Positions 9,080-18,514 of a stretch of 23,799 bases of DNA are shown piece after piece. Source of the DNA: Smittium culicis (Eukaryota > Kickxellomycota > Harpellomycetes > Harpellales > Legeriomycetaceae); contig LSSN01001869.1 in assembly GCA_001970855.1 (NCBI GenBank), positions 1-23,799 of the forward strand. Reading direction: 5' to 3'. The notes below the pieces were generated by a model. That model had not been told where the DNA came from. It saw only the letters and a program-made list of their open reading frames with translations, and did no database searches. Made by a program: the position numbers and the translations under genes. The stretch's first letter is position 1; the number at the start of each line of letters is the position of its first letter.

Positions 9080-10440
9080 AAACGTTTTTAATCTTAAATC
9101 ATATTTTTCTAAAACGATAGAGGAAATAGAAACTACAAACAATAGTATTAATAAGGAACAAAGTTCAACATGGGCGATCGTACTAAGTTCAAAAGTTAAA
9201 CCCCCTGATACTAATAAAAAAAACTGGTAATAAAATTTCCTCAGTATTGCTGCTTAAAGCGACTACACGGAAAGATCCTGTACAAAGAAAAATAACATGC
9301 CTTGGTGGAAACTCATTATAGTTAGCACTATCTATTAGAGAAATTGACAAAAAAATTTATGAGGTCGTGCAAAGTATACTAACTCGATTTTTAGATATCA
9401 AAATGTGCTTTGAAATTTAAAACTGTAGAAAAATTCTATTTTTAAAATTCACAAGCGGTATAGACCTTGAAAATATAAAAAAAGTAGAATTTTTAGAAAC
9501 CACAGAATATTCAGAGGAATTTAAAAATATCATTTACCATTATATAATAGCTTAAGTGTCTAGGAAGTAGCCAAAAAAGCATATGATAAACTTTCGAAAA
9601 TAAGGGAATTTCTTGATATTACTGTCCTAAAATTAAAAAGTATTAATTTTTTTCCCATCTAAAAGTATCAAAATAAAGTTTAAAACCAAAAACGATAACC
9701 ATATCCTTTCCCTATTAGAGATAAAAATTATACTAGTTTTTATTACTTTGGAAAAGAAATCAATATTTCTGCACTTGCTACAAACAAGCCGAAGACTGGA
9801 AATACTAGTATGAATATTTAAAAATAAAAATTGAAAAACAAAACAAAAAAAAAAGCAGGAATCAGTTCAAAAAAATCCAAAAAATAAAAAAAACTATTCA
9901 AGAAATAAATATAGAAAATATGGATGATAATAAGAATAAAAGATATTTTACAACAATTAAATGTGAAAAAGATAATTCTGAAAACAGAAATATCTTACCT
10001 TTCGGAGTGGATTCATAATTTTTAGACAATTTTCCAAGCAAAAACCCAGAACTTAATATTGAAATTGATAAAAAATCACAAAAAGTAAAAAATAATTTAT
10101 AAATAATGTTGAAAAAAGCATAGAAAACATAGCAATTTTTCTGGTTCACAGAATACAACAATAAAAAAATGAAATATCTACTCAAGCCCAAATCTAAAAA
10201 AGTTGATAATATATAAAATTAATAATATTAACAATCGAAGTACATTCAATAAAATTCAGAAACTCAAATAAAAACTAATTAATAAAATAAATATATTACT
10301 TCAACTTCTAGAAACAAACAAAATTGAAAATATATTCGGTCATATCGATGCAGTAGGTGAAGTCACTCCAAATTTTCGCTTATAAAATAAAATTCAGTCG
10401 ATAAAAGAGACAGAAAGGAAAAAATTTTTTATTCAGAGAT
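9080..10440 (+). pseudogene. LINE ORF1-like remnant
   Basis: The first open piece (about 9085-9226) includes SKTIEEIETTNNS and SSTWAIVLSSKVKPP, resembling the leader and SWA..V..K region of fungal LINE ORF1 proteins. Beyond it the region reads as short Lys- and Asn-rich pieces in changing frames with frequent stops up to about 10440. ORF1 proteins bind element RNA. No zinc knuckles or RNA-recognition motif can be made out, so the assignment rests mostly on position upstream of ORF2. Confidence 0.45.
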
Positions 10441-10522
10441 AGACATAGAGTTAAACTAAGCTTATAATTTAATCTTTATAATCGAAGAAGAAACCCCCCC
10501 TCCAATCCAAAAAAAACAAATA

Positions 10523-13500
10523 ATGAAAAATATAAAAATATCAACCTTTAACGTGAAGAGAATGGCTGGAAATAAAAAAAAAAAGGGCATAATTTTTACA
10601 TATCTAAAGATATGTGTCAAATCGGATATATTTTGCTTACAAAAAATAAATATAAAAAACATTGAAATGCCTTTTTGGCTCAACTACTGGGACGAAAAAT
10701 TATCATTGTCAAAATACACTGCTACAATTATTAATAATGATAATTATAATATCACAAATAAGATCACATTCTTTGAAGCAAGAACTAATATCACCCTAGT
10801 TGAGAACAATAAAAAAGAAAGAAAAAAATTAGTAAATCTGTACCTACCAAATAACAAAAAAGAAAGTCTGATATTACTATAATTAGTTACAGAAAAAATT
10901 ATAGCCAATTAAAATAAAAGGGAAGAATTAATAATAATGGGTGACATGAATATGGTTGAAAAGGAAAAACAGGTCATGTCGCCTCAAAAAACTACAAAAA
11001 TAAGAGAATGGGAAAACATGGAGAAATTAATAAGCCCCCTCGGCCTAAAAAACTTGCTAAGCGAACTATAAAAAGAGGAAATAATTTATACCTAGAAAGA
11101 AGTCTCTAGTAGATATAAATCGATAATTAAACATATTTTTGTATCATAAATTACCCGAAGAAAATTCTCAATAGTAGAGATTGGCTCAACAGAATTCTCT
11201 GACCATAAATTTATTACGTTCAAAATAAACTACTCGTCAAAGCCAAAAAAAAAAAATATTAACAATTGGAAAGTAATCTTTAAATTACTGGGAAATGATC
11301 ATATCTCCGCTGAAATAACAAAAATACTTGTTACAAAATATACATCACTCAATGATTGGAAGGATATAAATGACAAATGTAAAAGAGTTTACATAAAATA
11401 TGATAAATTTCACTCGAAAAATAATGCAATAAAATCATTTGAAGAAAAAAATATAATTTGAAAAAATATTGTAAAGGGCTGTAAAACTAGTGGGAAAATT
11501 AAAATATTATATAATTAAGAACTAAAAGTCAACCAAACAAAAATTTTCAAAATCAAGAAAGAAAAGCTAGAAGGAATTTTTTAAGGTCTCGATCTATTGG
11601 GCAGAGAAAAATGAAAATTCAAACAAGTACTTTTTTTGGAGCACTCAAAATGAAAGAATAAAAGAAAGAAATTGACCAACTGATCGAAGATTATGATAAT
11701 GTAAAAGAGGATAGGATATAAATAAATAAAATATGCTATAGATTAAATTCCATCCTATTTGAAAATGGAGAAAAAAATCCTGATAGTCAATCGATTCTTT
11801 TACAAAACATCAATAATAGATTATAAACTACATAATCGAGTGAACTTAATAAGGATATAGAGTTAACGAAATAATTAACTCAATAAATGATTCGCATAAC
11901 AATAAATCTCCAGATCCAGATGGCTTTATTTTTGAATTGTATAAAAAAAAAAGGAAAAAATTATAAAAAATTTAAAAGAAATTTATAAAAATGCTATCGA
12001 AATGATAAAATGGAACAATTTAAATGTGGATCAATCATTTCTACTACAAAAAAAAGGCGACCTAAAAAATCTAAAGAATTATAGACCGATAGCCCTCTCA
12101 AATTCAGACGAAAAAATATCAACTAAAATCCTTACCAAAAGAATTAAAAAAGTGATTTGTGATCTGATAAATAATTACCAGCCATTTTTATTATAAAAAT
12201 AAAAGTACATTTGATAATTTAATATAAATATACTTCTTAATTGAGAATATTATAAAGGTTTCAGAAAAGACTTATGGTTAACATTTAAAATTAGACCAAG
12301 AAAAGGCCTATGATAGGGCAAACTGGGATTATTTATTCAAGTGTCTAGAAAATTTTGGCTTCAGCAAATTTTTCATTAATAAGTTTAGATTTCTATATTC
12401 CTTCCGAAAAACTTCAATTAAAATAAATGGAGAATCAACTCGCCCATTAGAAATAAAATAGGAACTCTTACAGTGAGATCCGTTATCCCCGCTTTTATAA
12501 AATTTACCAATAGATTCACTATTTCTAAATATAAACAAGCAAATAGAAGGTATATCAATATCCAAATGTTACATCAGATTCTTAGTTTATTCTGATGATT
12601 TGATAGTAGATATACAAAAAAAAGATTATGAGTCAAAAATAAATGAAGCCTTGAAAATTCATTATCTAGCTTCAAATTCCAAGATTAATATGGAGAAAAC
12701 AGCCTATGCTAAAATAAGAATACCAAACGATTATGGATAATAAAAAAATTCATTCCAGGAAACGAAACCTTTAATATCTTGGGAGTTCAATTTAGCTCTA
12801 ACAAAATTGAAATTAAAAAAACTCAAGAAAAATTATATAAATACATAGATAATAAAATTAACAGTTGGAAAAGCAGAAAAATATCGCTTAAAGGGCGATT
12901 AATATCGGAAAACACCTTTCTATTATCAAAAATATAGTTTGCTACCCATTTAGTACCGTTCGAAAAAGACATATTATCTCTGACTAAAAAGAATTTCTAA
13001 TTTTATGCGGTACAATAGAAAAGCGCGGATAAAGATAGACACAATTGAATTGGATAAAAATAAACGGAGGTTTTTGCCTGCTAAATTTCGAGGCATTATC
13101 AAAAACTCTCTTTATGAAATGGTATAATGACCTGATTTGAAACAATCAAAGTAATTTGAGAGACTCAGCTCTTAATAGTCTACAAGGTTTAGCCAATAAA
13201 TATTCGAATAATGAAAATTATATATATATATATAATTATAAAAAAAAAACAAAAAAAAAGATTTAAACAAATTTCCACCAATATGGAGAGAGGCAATAAA
13301 ACTAGCAAATATTATCTACGAAAAAGACTACTCAGAAATATCTAACTGGCCATACAAAAAATCAAAATGCTTGGATTAAGCAAATTAATTAACATTAACT
13401 TAACGAAAAAAGACCAATCATTGTTATCTATAAATAAAATAACTAATTTTGGGGAATTTATAGCGAAATGCGATTTAATCTGGGATGAAGATTCGGATTA

Positions 13501-14318
13501 CATATGCAGAATCAATTTAAATAGTAAGTCAATAATTTTTAATGTAGCTTCAATCCAGAAACGCGAATGGTTTGAAAAAGAGTACACCCGATCATTCAAA
13601 ATAGCAACGGAAATATTCAAAAATTAATAATCAGCCAATATGTGTATGGAAAAACCGAGAGGTAAGAAAAATAATTGAACAGAAAAATAGAAAAGAGTCA
13701 ATAGTTCGACCAAAGTGAAAATATATTGGTAAAAAAACTAATTTTGAACCTGTTTTTAATTTTATGAAAATCCATAGAATTGACCTAGAGCCTAAAATCA
13801 TTAGCCACTTAACCTAATACTTCATAATGCGCTAATAACTGGAAAAAAAATTAAGAGTATGGAATAAAGGAATATTTGAAAAATCACAAGAATGCAAAAT
13901 ATGAAAATCAAGAAAAGTGAATATCGTACATATATATTTCGTCTGTAAAAAAATAAATGAATTCTGGAAACTTATTCTTCAGTTTATAAATAAAAATTCT
14001 ACTCTTGATACCTGTTTAACCAGTAGAATAACTTTCGATATAATTTTTGATTTTTTAGTGTCTTTCAAAGGCAAGTTACCGAATGTAGATATAATATAAG
14101 GATTAGAGATATGGGGAATTCATAGATCCAAAACAGAAGCTGAAATAAATAATAAAATATTGCCTATTGAAGGAATATTCGTCAGATGGAAAAATTTCCT
14201 TATAGAAAAAATAATCAGAGGTTCAAAATTTTCCAAGAAAAGAGACACCTGGAGCAAAATTAAAACCTATTAGTTTTCCAATGAACCAGGTGTAAAAGTA
14301 ACTTTTAATAATAGTTGA
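10523..14318 (+). pseudogene. LINE ORF2: endonuclease and reverse transcriptase, decayed
   Basis: ATG at 10523. The endonuclease domain opens STFNVKRMAG; the catalytic CLQE box reads CLQK (10634-10645), a Glu-to-Lys change by one G-to-A step. The GDMN motif (10940-10951) and the late SDHK histidine (about 11200) are kept. The first stop is at 10880-10882. Reverse transcriptase blocks include LLQKKGDLKNLKNYRPIALS (about 12035-12095), LKLDQEKAYDRANWDYL (about 12285-12335), a damaged DPLSPLL block (about 12480) and an intact YSDD (12588-12599). The C-terminal finger C-x2-C-x8-H-x4-C spans 13893-13946, but its second Cys codon is TGA (13902-13904). The last recognisable frame ends at TGA 14316-14318. 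Many stops and frameshifts rule out function. Confidence 0.92.
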
Positions 14319-14412
14319 CAGTATCTCACATATATCCGTTTCTTTTTTCAATTTAATACTTTAAATTTATTTGAAGATACAATATAATTAAAATTACATT
14401 AAAAAAAAAAAA

Positions 14413-14979
14413 GCAATTTTTAAAAAAAATTTTACTTATTGAAATTCAAAGTATTTTATTATTTTAAGTAAGTATTGATGTAAGAATTCATTTTTACAGC
14501 ATAATTTCCCACAAAAATCTCAGGCTTTCAGTGACCATTGCGCCCAAAAATTACCATAATAAATACTACGCAGTAAGCGCCAACGCTTTACAATTAAATT
14601 AAAGATAGCTTAGATATTTCTAAAAAGACATTTAAACGACTGCTTTTCCATTCCACGGAAAAGAAATTCATTTAATCTTTTTATTGCCTACTTCTTAGAT
14701 TTCATATTAGTAATTGTTTTTATTTCTATACATATTCCTATACCATATTTAATCAAAAAACCAACTTTAAATCCCAGTCTTAACAACTGGATTTGTTCAA
14801 AAGTGCCTCTCCCTTTCCTAGGAAAGTTGTGATATAGTTTAAATATTTTTTTTTGCATTATTATTTTTTATCTTATTATTTATTTTCTTTATTATTTGAC
14901 TCAGGTAAACGGTCTCATTATAGGTAAATTCATTTGATGATTTATTAAATATTTATTGATTTTCTAAATATTTATCTGA
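14413..14979 (-). repeat. 5' LTR of the Ty3/Gypsy element, right fragment
   Basis: After the LINE A-tail, homology to the other LTR resumes with a TTTTTAAAA block and GAAATTCAAAG (about 14420-14451, matching 4310-4344). It continues from TGTTCAAAAGTGCCTC (about 14794) to TAAATATTTATCT (ending near 14979). On the minus strand the LTR should begin TG but here reads TC, a single change from the other copy. The segment between about 14456 and 14790 has no match in the other LTR. Confidence 0.78.
14456..14790. other. Extra segment within the 5' LTR fragment
   Basis: About 335 bp separate two LTR blocks that are only about 35 bp apart in the other LTR (4345-4377). Either something was inserted here or the 3' LTR lost about 300 bp. 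The segment shows no coding frame and no terminal inverted repeats that I can find. A local GGAA.AG / CTTTTCC-type inverted pair near 14640-14665 is small. Confidence 0.55.
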
Positions 14980-15192
14980 CAATGATATCATTTTATTTCT
15001 ACCTTATTAAACCTTTCCCGCGCATTATCTATTTTTTTCCTACATAATATAACCAACAGTGTTCAATTAAAATACTTTAATTCCGAGGCTTCAAGAAATA
15101 TTGGTAAATTGTATTATAATAGCAAATAATACACTTGTTTATAAATCATAAAATCGATTTTTTTAAAGAGTGTTGGACGGGAAAGAGTTAAG
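14980..15192. other. Non-coding stretch between LTR and repeat A
   Basis: Only about 45 bp separate the matched halves in the intact repeat A copy (1098-1141), so this side carries about 170 bp more. It may be an additional insertion, or repeat A sequence that the other copy lost. No gene is visible. Confidence 0.4.
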
Positions 15193-15331
15193 CGATTTAT
15201 TATTTGTTGAAAGATTTTAAAGAAAAAGAGGTTTTCCTTCTTTACATTTTTAGTCTAATTTTTTGGAGAGATTCGAATTACAGAAATAAAAATTCAATAA
15301 CTTTTTTAGAGATGACGCATAAATAATATTT
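15193..15331. repeat. Right half of the interrupted repeat A copy
   Basis: Matches 1142-1281 closely: CGATTTATTATTT, the GGTTTTCCTTCTT region, and an identical 21-bp run starting ATTCGAATTACAG. With 3969-4097 it brackets the nested transposons in the order and orientation expected if they inserted into one repeat A copy. Confidence 0.7.
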
Positions 15332-15572
15332 AGGTTTATGGTACATAAAAATATCTTCATCACTTATTTCTTCATTTGTAATTGGGTTGGGTTAAAAGCT
15401 TTTTCAATATTGAATAAATAACACATTTAACCCATTCTAGGGCCAACTCTGAAACTTTTTTAAAAATCATAATTGAATAAATATATTTTTAATGATTTAT
15501 TTTGGATTCATAGGATATAATAGCCAATAAGATATCAACCTACTAGATTGATTTATCAGGCTGTCGCTTGAT
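15332..15572. other. AT-rich stretch with a 9-bp inverted repeat
   Basis: TGGGTTAAA (15388-15396) and TTTAACCCA (15426-15434) form an inverted repeat with a 29-bp loop. No gene is seen. Confidence 0.35.
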
Positions 15573-15860
15573 TGGATAATTTTGGTAGTTCAAAAAAAGT
15601 CAACTGCCCCTGAAAGGGCTGTACTAATTTAATAATCATGTTTGGATAAACCTAGTTAAGTTAGTATAATTGGGATTTCTAAATTTTTCAGAAAATTATA
15701 TTTTATTGCTCTAATTTAATTATTAACTTTACATTAGGATGGGTAATTTTGGTAGTAGAAAAAAAAAACCAGCCGTACCAGAAAGTGTAAAATCAAGCTA
15801 ATAGCGCTAGTAATTCTAACATTGGTAGTTGACCAACAAAAAGCCGAAGTAAAATTTAGT
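15573..15860 (+). repeat. Three degenerate copies of a GGTAGT(T/A)-A-run-GCC motif
   Basis: Similar segments start near 15573 (GGATAATTTTGGTAGTTC), 15738 (GGGTAATTTTGGTAGTAG) and 15821 (CATTGGTAGTTGACC). Each is followed by an A-rich run and then a GC-richer AACTGCC, CCAGCCG or AGCCGAAG piece. The second copy begins with an ATG and reads MGNFGSRKKKPAVPESVKSS before a stop, with the first copy giving a parallel LDNFGSSKK reading. This could be duplicated remnants of a coding start or a non-coding repeat. The family is not recognised. Confidence 0.4.
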
Positions 15861-15871
15861 ATTTTTTTTTA

Positions 15872-16147
15872 ACCACGAAATTGTATTGGTATGATAGCGA
15901 AGCTGGAAGCTATACCGTAAAGTAATCATAAAAGACGATAACGTTTGTGCAAGGATAAAAAAATTTCAAAATACAACCACAAATTAATCCAGCTTCTGGT
16001 CTACCGGTTGTGCAACTAAAAAGGCGGAACGGATCAATCCGCCAACGGAAAGATTTCCTTAAGGTTGTTTCTAGTATTAGGCGGGATGACTTGAAGTTAC
16101 ATCCAGTCAAGGAATTAAACTCGTTCGAGCAATATTTAATTCGCTGA
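15872..16147 (+). pseudogene. Coding-like relic island, unassigned
   Basis: This segment is GC-richer than its surroundings. A 62-codon plus-strand frame (15959-16144) ends at TGA 16145-16147 and includes INPASGLPVVQLKRRNGS, RQRKDFLKVVSSIRRDD and HPVKELNSFEQYLIR, with codons such as CGG, CGC, GTC and AAG that are rare elsewhere in the window. Just upstream, other frames give LYWYDSEAGSY and KVIIKDDNVCARIKKFQ. This looks like one coding sequence broken by small indels and stops, or exon ends whose splice sites I cannot identify. The minus strand is also open (15910-16110). No family is recognised, and it has no start codon. Confidence 0.35.
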
Positions 16148-16990
16148 TATTATAGAGTTCCTATGTAAAACATAAATCTAACAGGGTTAATAAAAAAATA
16201 GTCACCTACCATAATTATATGATTGATCAACCTGAATCTCCTGAAATAAACTTGTAGCAACTGAGATCAGCATTTCTGTCAAGCCCATCTATACATTAGA
16301 ATTATATTAAAGTGTGCTATTATTCGACTGGTTGAAGAGCTATTTAGAAGATATTTCTAGTGTTTAAATTTATACAAGCAAAAATTTTATTTATCATTAT
16401 GATTAAATTGTGAGTTATTTTTAGGATTAAATAAAATTTACGCTGAAATTGAGAGACATAGCAGGGAAATGTATATTAAACTTCCAATCTGGTATATAAT
16501 ATTAGTAAAACTTGGTCTTTAAAAATTTTCATTAGCCGATATTTTTGTACTTGAGTAAAGTGGTACTCTTGTATACAAATTTCTAGAGGTGTAGTTTTTA
16601 ACATATACTCTTTCAAAGAAAAAAATATATATATAGGCTATAAATAAATGAGTTTTGTTGCTATTTTTATTGTATATTTTTTATAGGGATTACTTTTAAT
16701 GTATTTTAATTATATTTTTTAAAATATAAAAAAATTAAATGGCAATAAGAAATACTACAAGAATAAAACGGTTATGATTTGCAATAATTATGTGTTAGCT
16801 ATAAAAAAAAAAAATTCCTCTAGTAACACGTACCTACTTGCTATCCTTACTTTTTTATATAATATTCCAATTTGATAAAAGATCGCAATATTTGACAAAG
16901 GTATTATAATTTTTTTTCATAATTTTTTTTTGAAAATCCTGATATTTATCGCGAAGCAAATTTAATAATCTGTTAGATAAAATAGTTAAA
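16148..16990. other. AT-rich gene-free stretch
   Basis: No reading frame, repeat or RNA gene can be supported. There are A and T homopolymers and a short TA microsatellite near 16627-16635. Confidence 0.5.
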
Positions 16991-17194
16991 CATATGAGGG
17001 GATATTTGGAGGTGTGGAACTTTTGCTATTAATTTTTTTTTTTTTACTGGTCATCGTCTATATTTGTACTTAAAGTCCTATTTGAACTTGTTATAGAATG
17101 AGTTGACATATAAAACCAACAGTTTTGTCTAATTGACATTATCAAATATAATTTCTAAGAATATCTATTCCGCTGTTCTTTAGAATCTCATATT
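16991..17194. mobile_element. Short inverted-repeat (MITE-like) element, copy 2
   Basis: The left arm (16991-17030) closely matches the right arm of the 23445-23644 copy read in reverse complement: 30 of 35 bases agree from ATTTGGAG onward, through GGAACTTTTG. The right arm (about 17167-17194, ATTCCGCT...AATCTCATAT) is a more diverged inverted partner. The total length (about 204 bp) is almost that of the 200-bp copy. It contains a 15-T run (17031-17045) next to the left arm. No coding capacity. Confidence 0.6.
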
Positions 17195-17975
17195 AGAATC
17201 GAAAACACTTAGAAAGCGTTCAAGAGTGTGAGACAGGAAGGGAATGATTAATTACAATAATAATATGTAAATAGTAAAATATGTAAGCAAGAAACACAAA
17301 AAATCTAATGTAGTTTCGAAATAGTGAATTTGTTACCATATTTTATAAAGATATAAATTAGTGTGAAATGATAAAATAATCAAAATAAGATTACATAATA
17401 TATGATTAGAAAATACATTGTTAAAAAAAAATTATAAAAAACTCAACACAGCTGTTATCTTGAGAATATCAGTAAATCTTATTAGGTTAAATTAACTTTT
17501 AGTTGTTTAAGGGCAGCTTTCCTTTGCCATTTAAAAATTTGCTAATAATTTCAACAAACTATAAAATTGAAGAATTTATTAAAACCGCGATTGGATAATC
17601 ATCATGCTACAGCAACTTTGGAGATGCAAAAAAAAAAAATTGTTGGACTTCATTAGATAATTCGCTTTGCACTAACTTTTATTTCAAATTAGAATTTGTG
17701 CTATTTCTGGCTAGCTTTGGACCTACAATTAATTTGCTGGTTTAGTTAAATTCGAAGCGATTACTTGATATGATGATAATTGCTAATCTTTTTTACTATT
17801 TTTATACATATTGAAGATCTAATTGCCTATTATTGTGCCAGAGAATAGGAAATGGTGAAAAATCGTTTATTTTTGGAATTTATCTGTTTAAGGAAAAAAT
17901 ATTTGTTATTCTTTTCAAAATTTATTAATAATAGAATACGTAAATTTACAAATACAAGAATAAAAAGCTTATAAT
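17195..17975. other. AT-rich gene-free stretch
   Basis: Nothing assignable was found on either strand. Local composition rises slightly around 17640-17780 without a convincing open frame. Confidence 0.5.
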
Positions 17976-18137
17976 ATGGTTAAAGCTCTCAATATATTTT
18001 TTGATAGTGAAGTAAATAGACACGAAGAAAAAATAACAGATATTATCTGCAATTTGTGGGGTGTTATTTTAGGGTGCAAAACTTTCACTGTCGTCGGTTT
18101 ACTATTATTCATTCTGTGTAGAGTTTTTAAACTTTGA
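17976..18137 (+). CDS. Possible 53-residue membrane peptide, uncertain
   Basis: ATG 17976 to TGA 18135-18137. The N-terminal half is charged (MVKALNIFFDSEVNRHEEK). The C-terminal half is hydrophobic (TFTVVGLLLFILCRVF), as in a small single-pass membrane protein, and GC content is slightly above the flanks. A frame this long can arise by chance in DNA of this composition, and there is no family match. A GVILGC-type stretch recurs about 530 bp downstream (13-bp identity, ATTTTAGGGTGCA, near 18066 and 18598), which points as much to a repeat as to a gene. Confidence 0.15.
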   Translation: MVKALNIFFDSEVNRHEEKITDIICNLWGVILGCKTFTVVGLLLFILCRVFKL

Positions 18138-18430
18138 GGTGAAAAAGAACTGAAAACTGAATCTTTTAGCTTAAACTAATATAAATGATAATGTACTAAA
18201 ATAGGATAGCAAAGATAAAAAGAAATGAAAAATCCCTATTATATTATGACTATTCCAGTAGTTGAATATTAGCGACAGGTATTTAATGCGCATTACAAAC
18301 TAATGAGATTAAATGTATTATAATGAGATTTCAGATGAGGCTATTTGGTCATAAAAAGAGTATACATTTATAAGCTTGATCTTATTTACAGATGAATATG
18401 ATTAGATACTATTTTTTTTTTTTTTTGAAA
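18138..18430. other. AT-rich spacer with a 15-T run
   Basis: No gene is seen. A run of 15 T (18412-18426) directly precedes the minisatellite. Confidence 0.45.
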
Positions 18431-18514
18431 ATTTATAACATTGGAGTAATAATTTATAACATTAGAGTGATGATTTATAAAATTATAATGATGATTTATA
18501 ACGTTTGAGCGAAA
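18431..18514 (+). repeat. 21-bp minisatellite, four units
   Basis: Units start at 18431, 18452, 18473 and 18494, each beginning ATTTATAA and following roughly ATTTATAACATTRGAGTRATG. The period is exactly 21 bp; the fourth unit is the most diverged. Confidence 0.85.

Larger units (their letters stand above)
9021..14412 (+). mobile_element. Dead LINE retrotransposon inserted in the Ty3 LTR
   Basis: A non-LTR retrotransposon of about 5.4 kb in the opposite orientation to the Ty3 element. It has a weak ORF1-like remnant, an ORF2 with AP-type endonuclease, reverse transcriptase and a C-terminal CCHC finger, and a 12-A tail at 14401-14412. This domain order fits the L1-like/Tad group, which includes fungal Tad and Zorro elements; the exact clade is not settled here. 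The LTR sequence resumes directly after the A-tail. A shared 12-mer (AAAAAGCAATTT at 8990-9001 and 14408-14419) could be part of a target-site duplication, but the flanks do not align cleanly. Confidence 0.9.
4098..14979 (-). mobile_element. Dead Ty3/Gypsy LTR retrotransposon, interrupted by a LINE
   Basis: The element runs on the minus strand. From right to left it has a 5' LTR (14979-14413 and 9020-8798, split by the LINE), a primer-binding site (8796-8786), gag with a CCHC knuckle, an aspartic protease, reverse transcriptase, RNase H, integrase, a polypurine tract (4567-4552) and a 3' LTR (4547-4098). Pol order is PR-RT-RH-IN, which defines Ty3/Gypsy rather than Ty1/Copia. Stops and frameshifts occur throughout, and the LTRs have diverged heavily, so the insertion is old. 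Without the LINE the element would be about 5.5 kb. Confidence 0.92.

Noticed and set aside
10462..10683. Minus-strand hydrophobic frames over the LINE (also 9898-10191)
   Set aside because: Complements of the A-rich LINE sequence, giving Phe/Ile-rich products; shadows of the plus-strand element.
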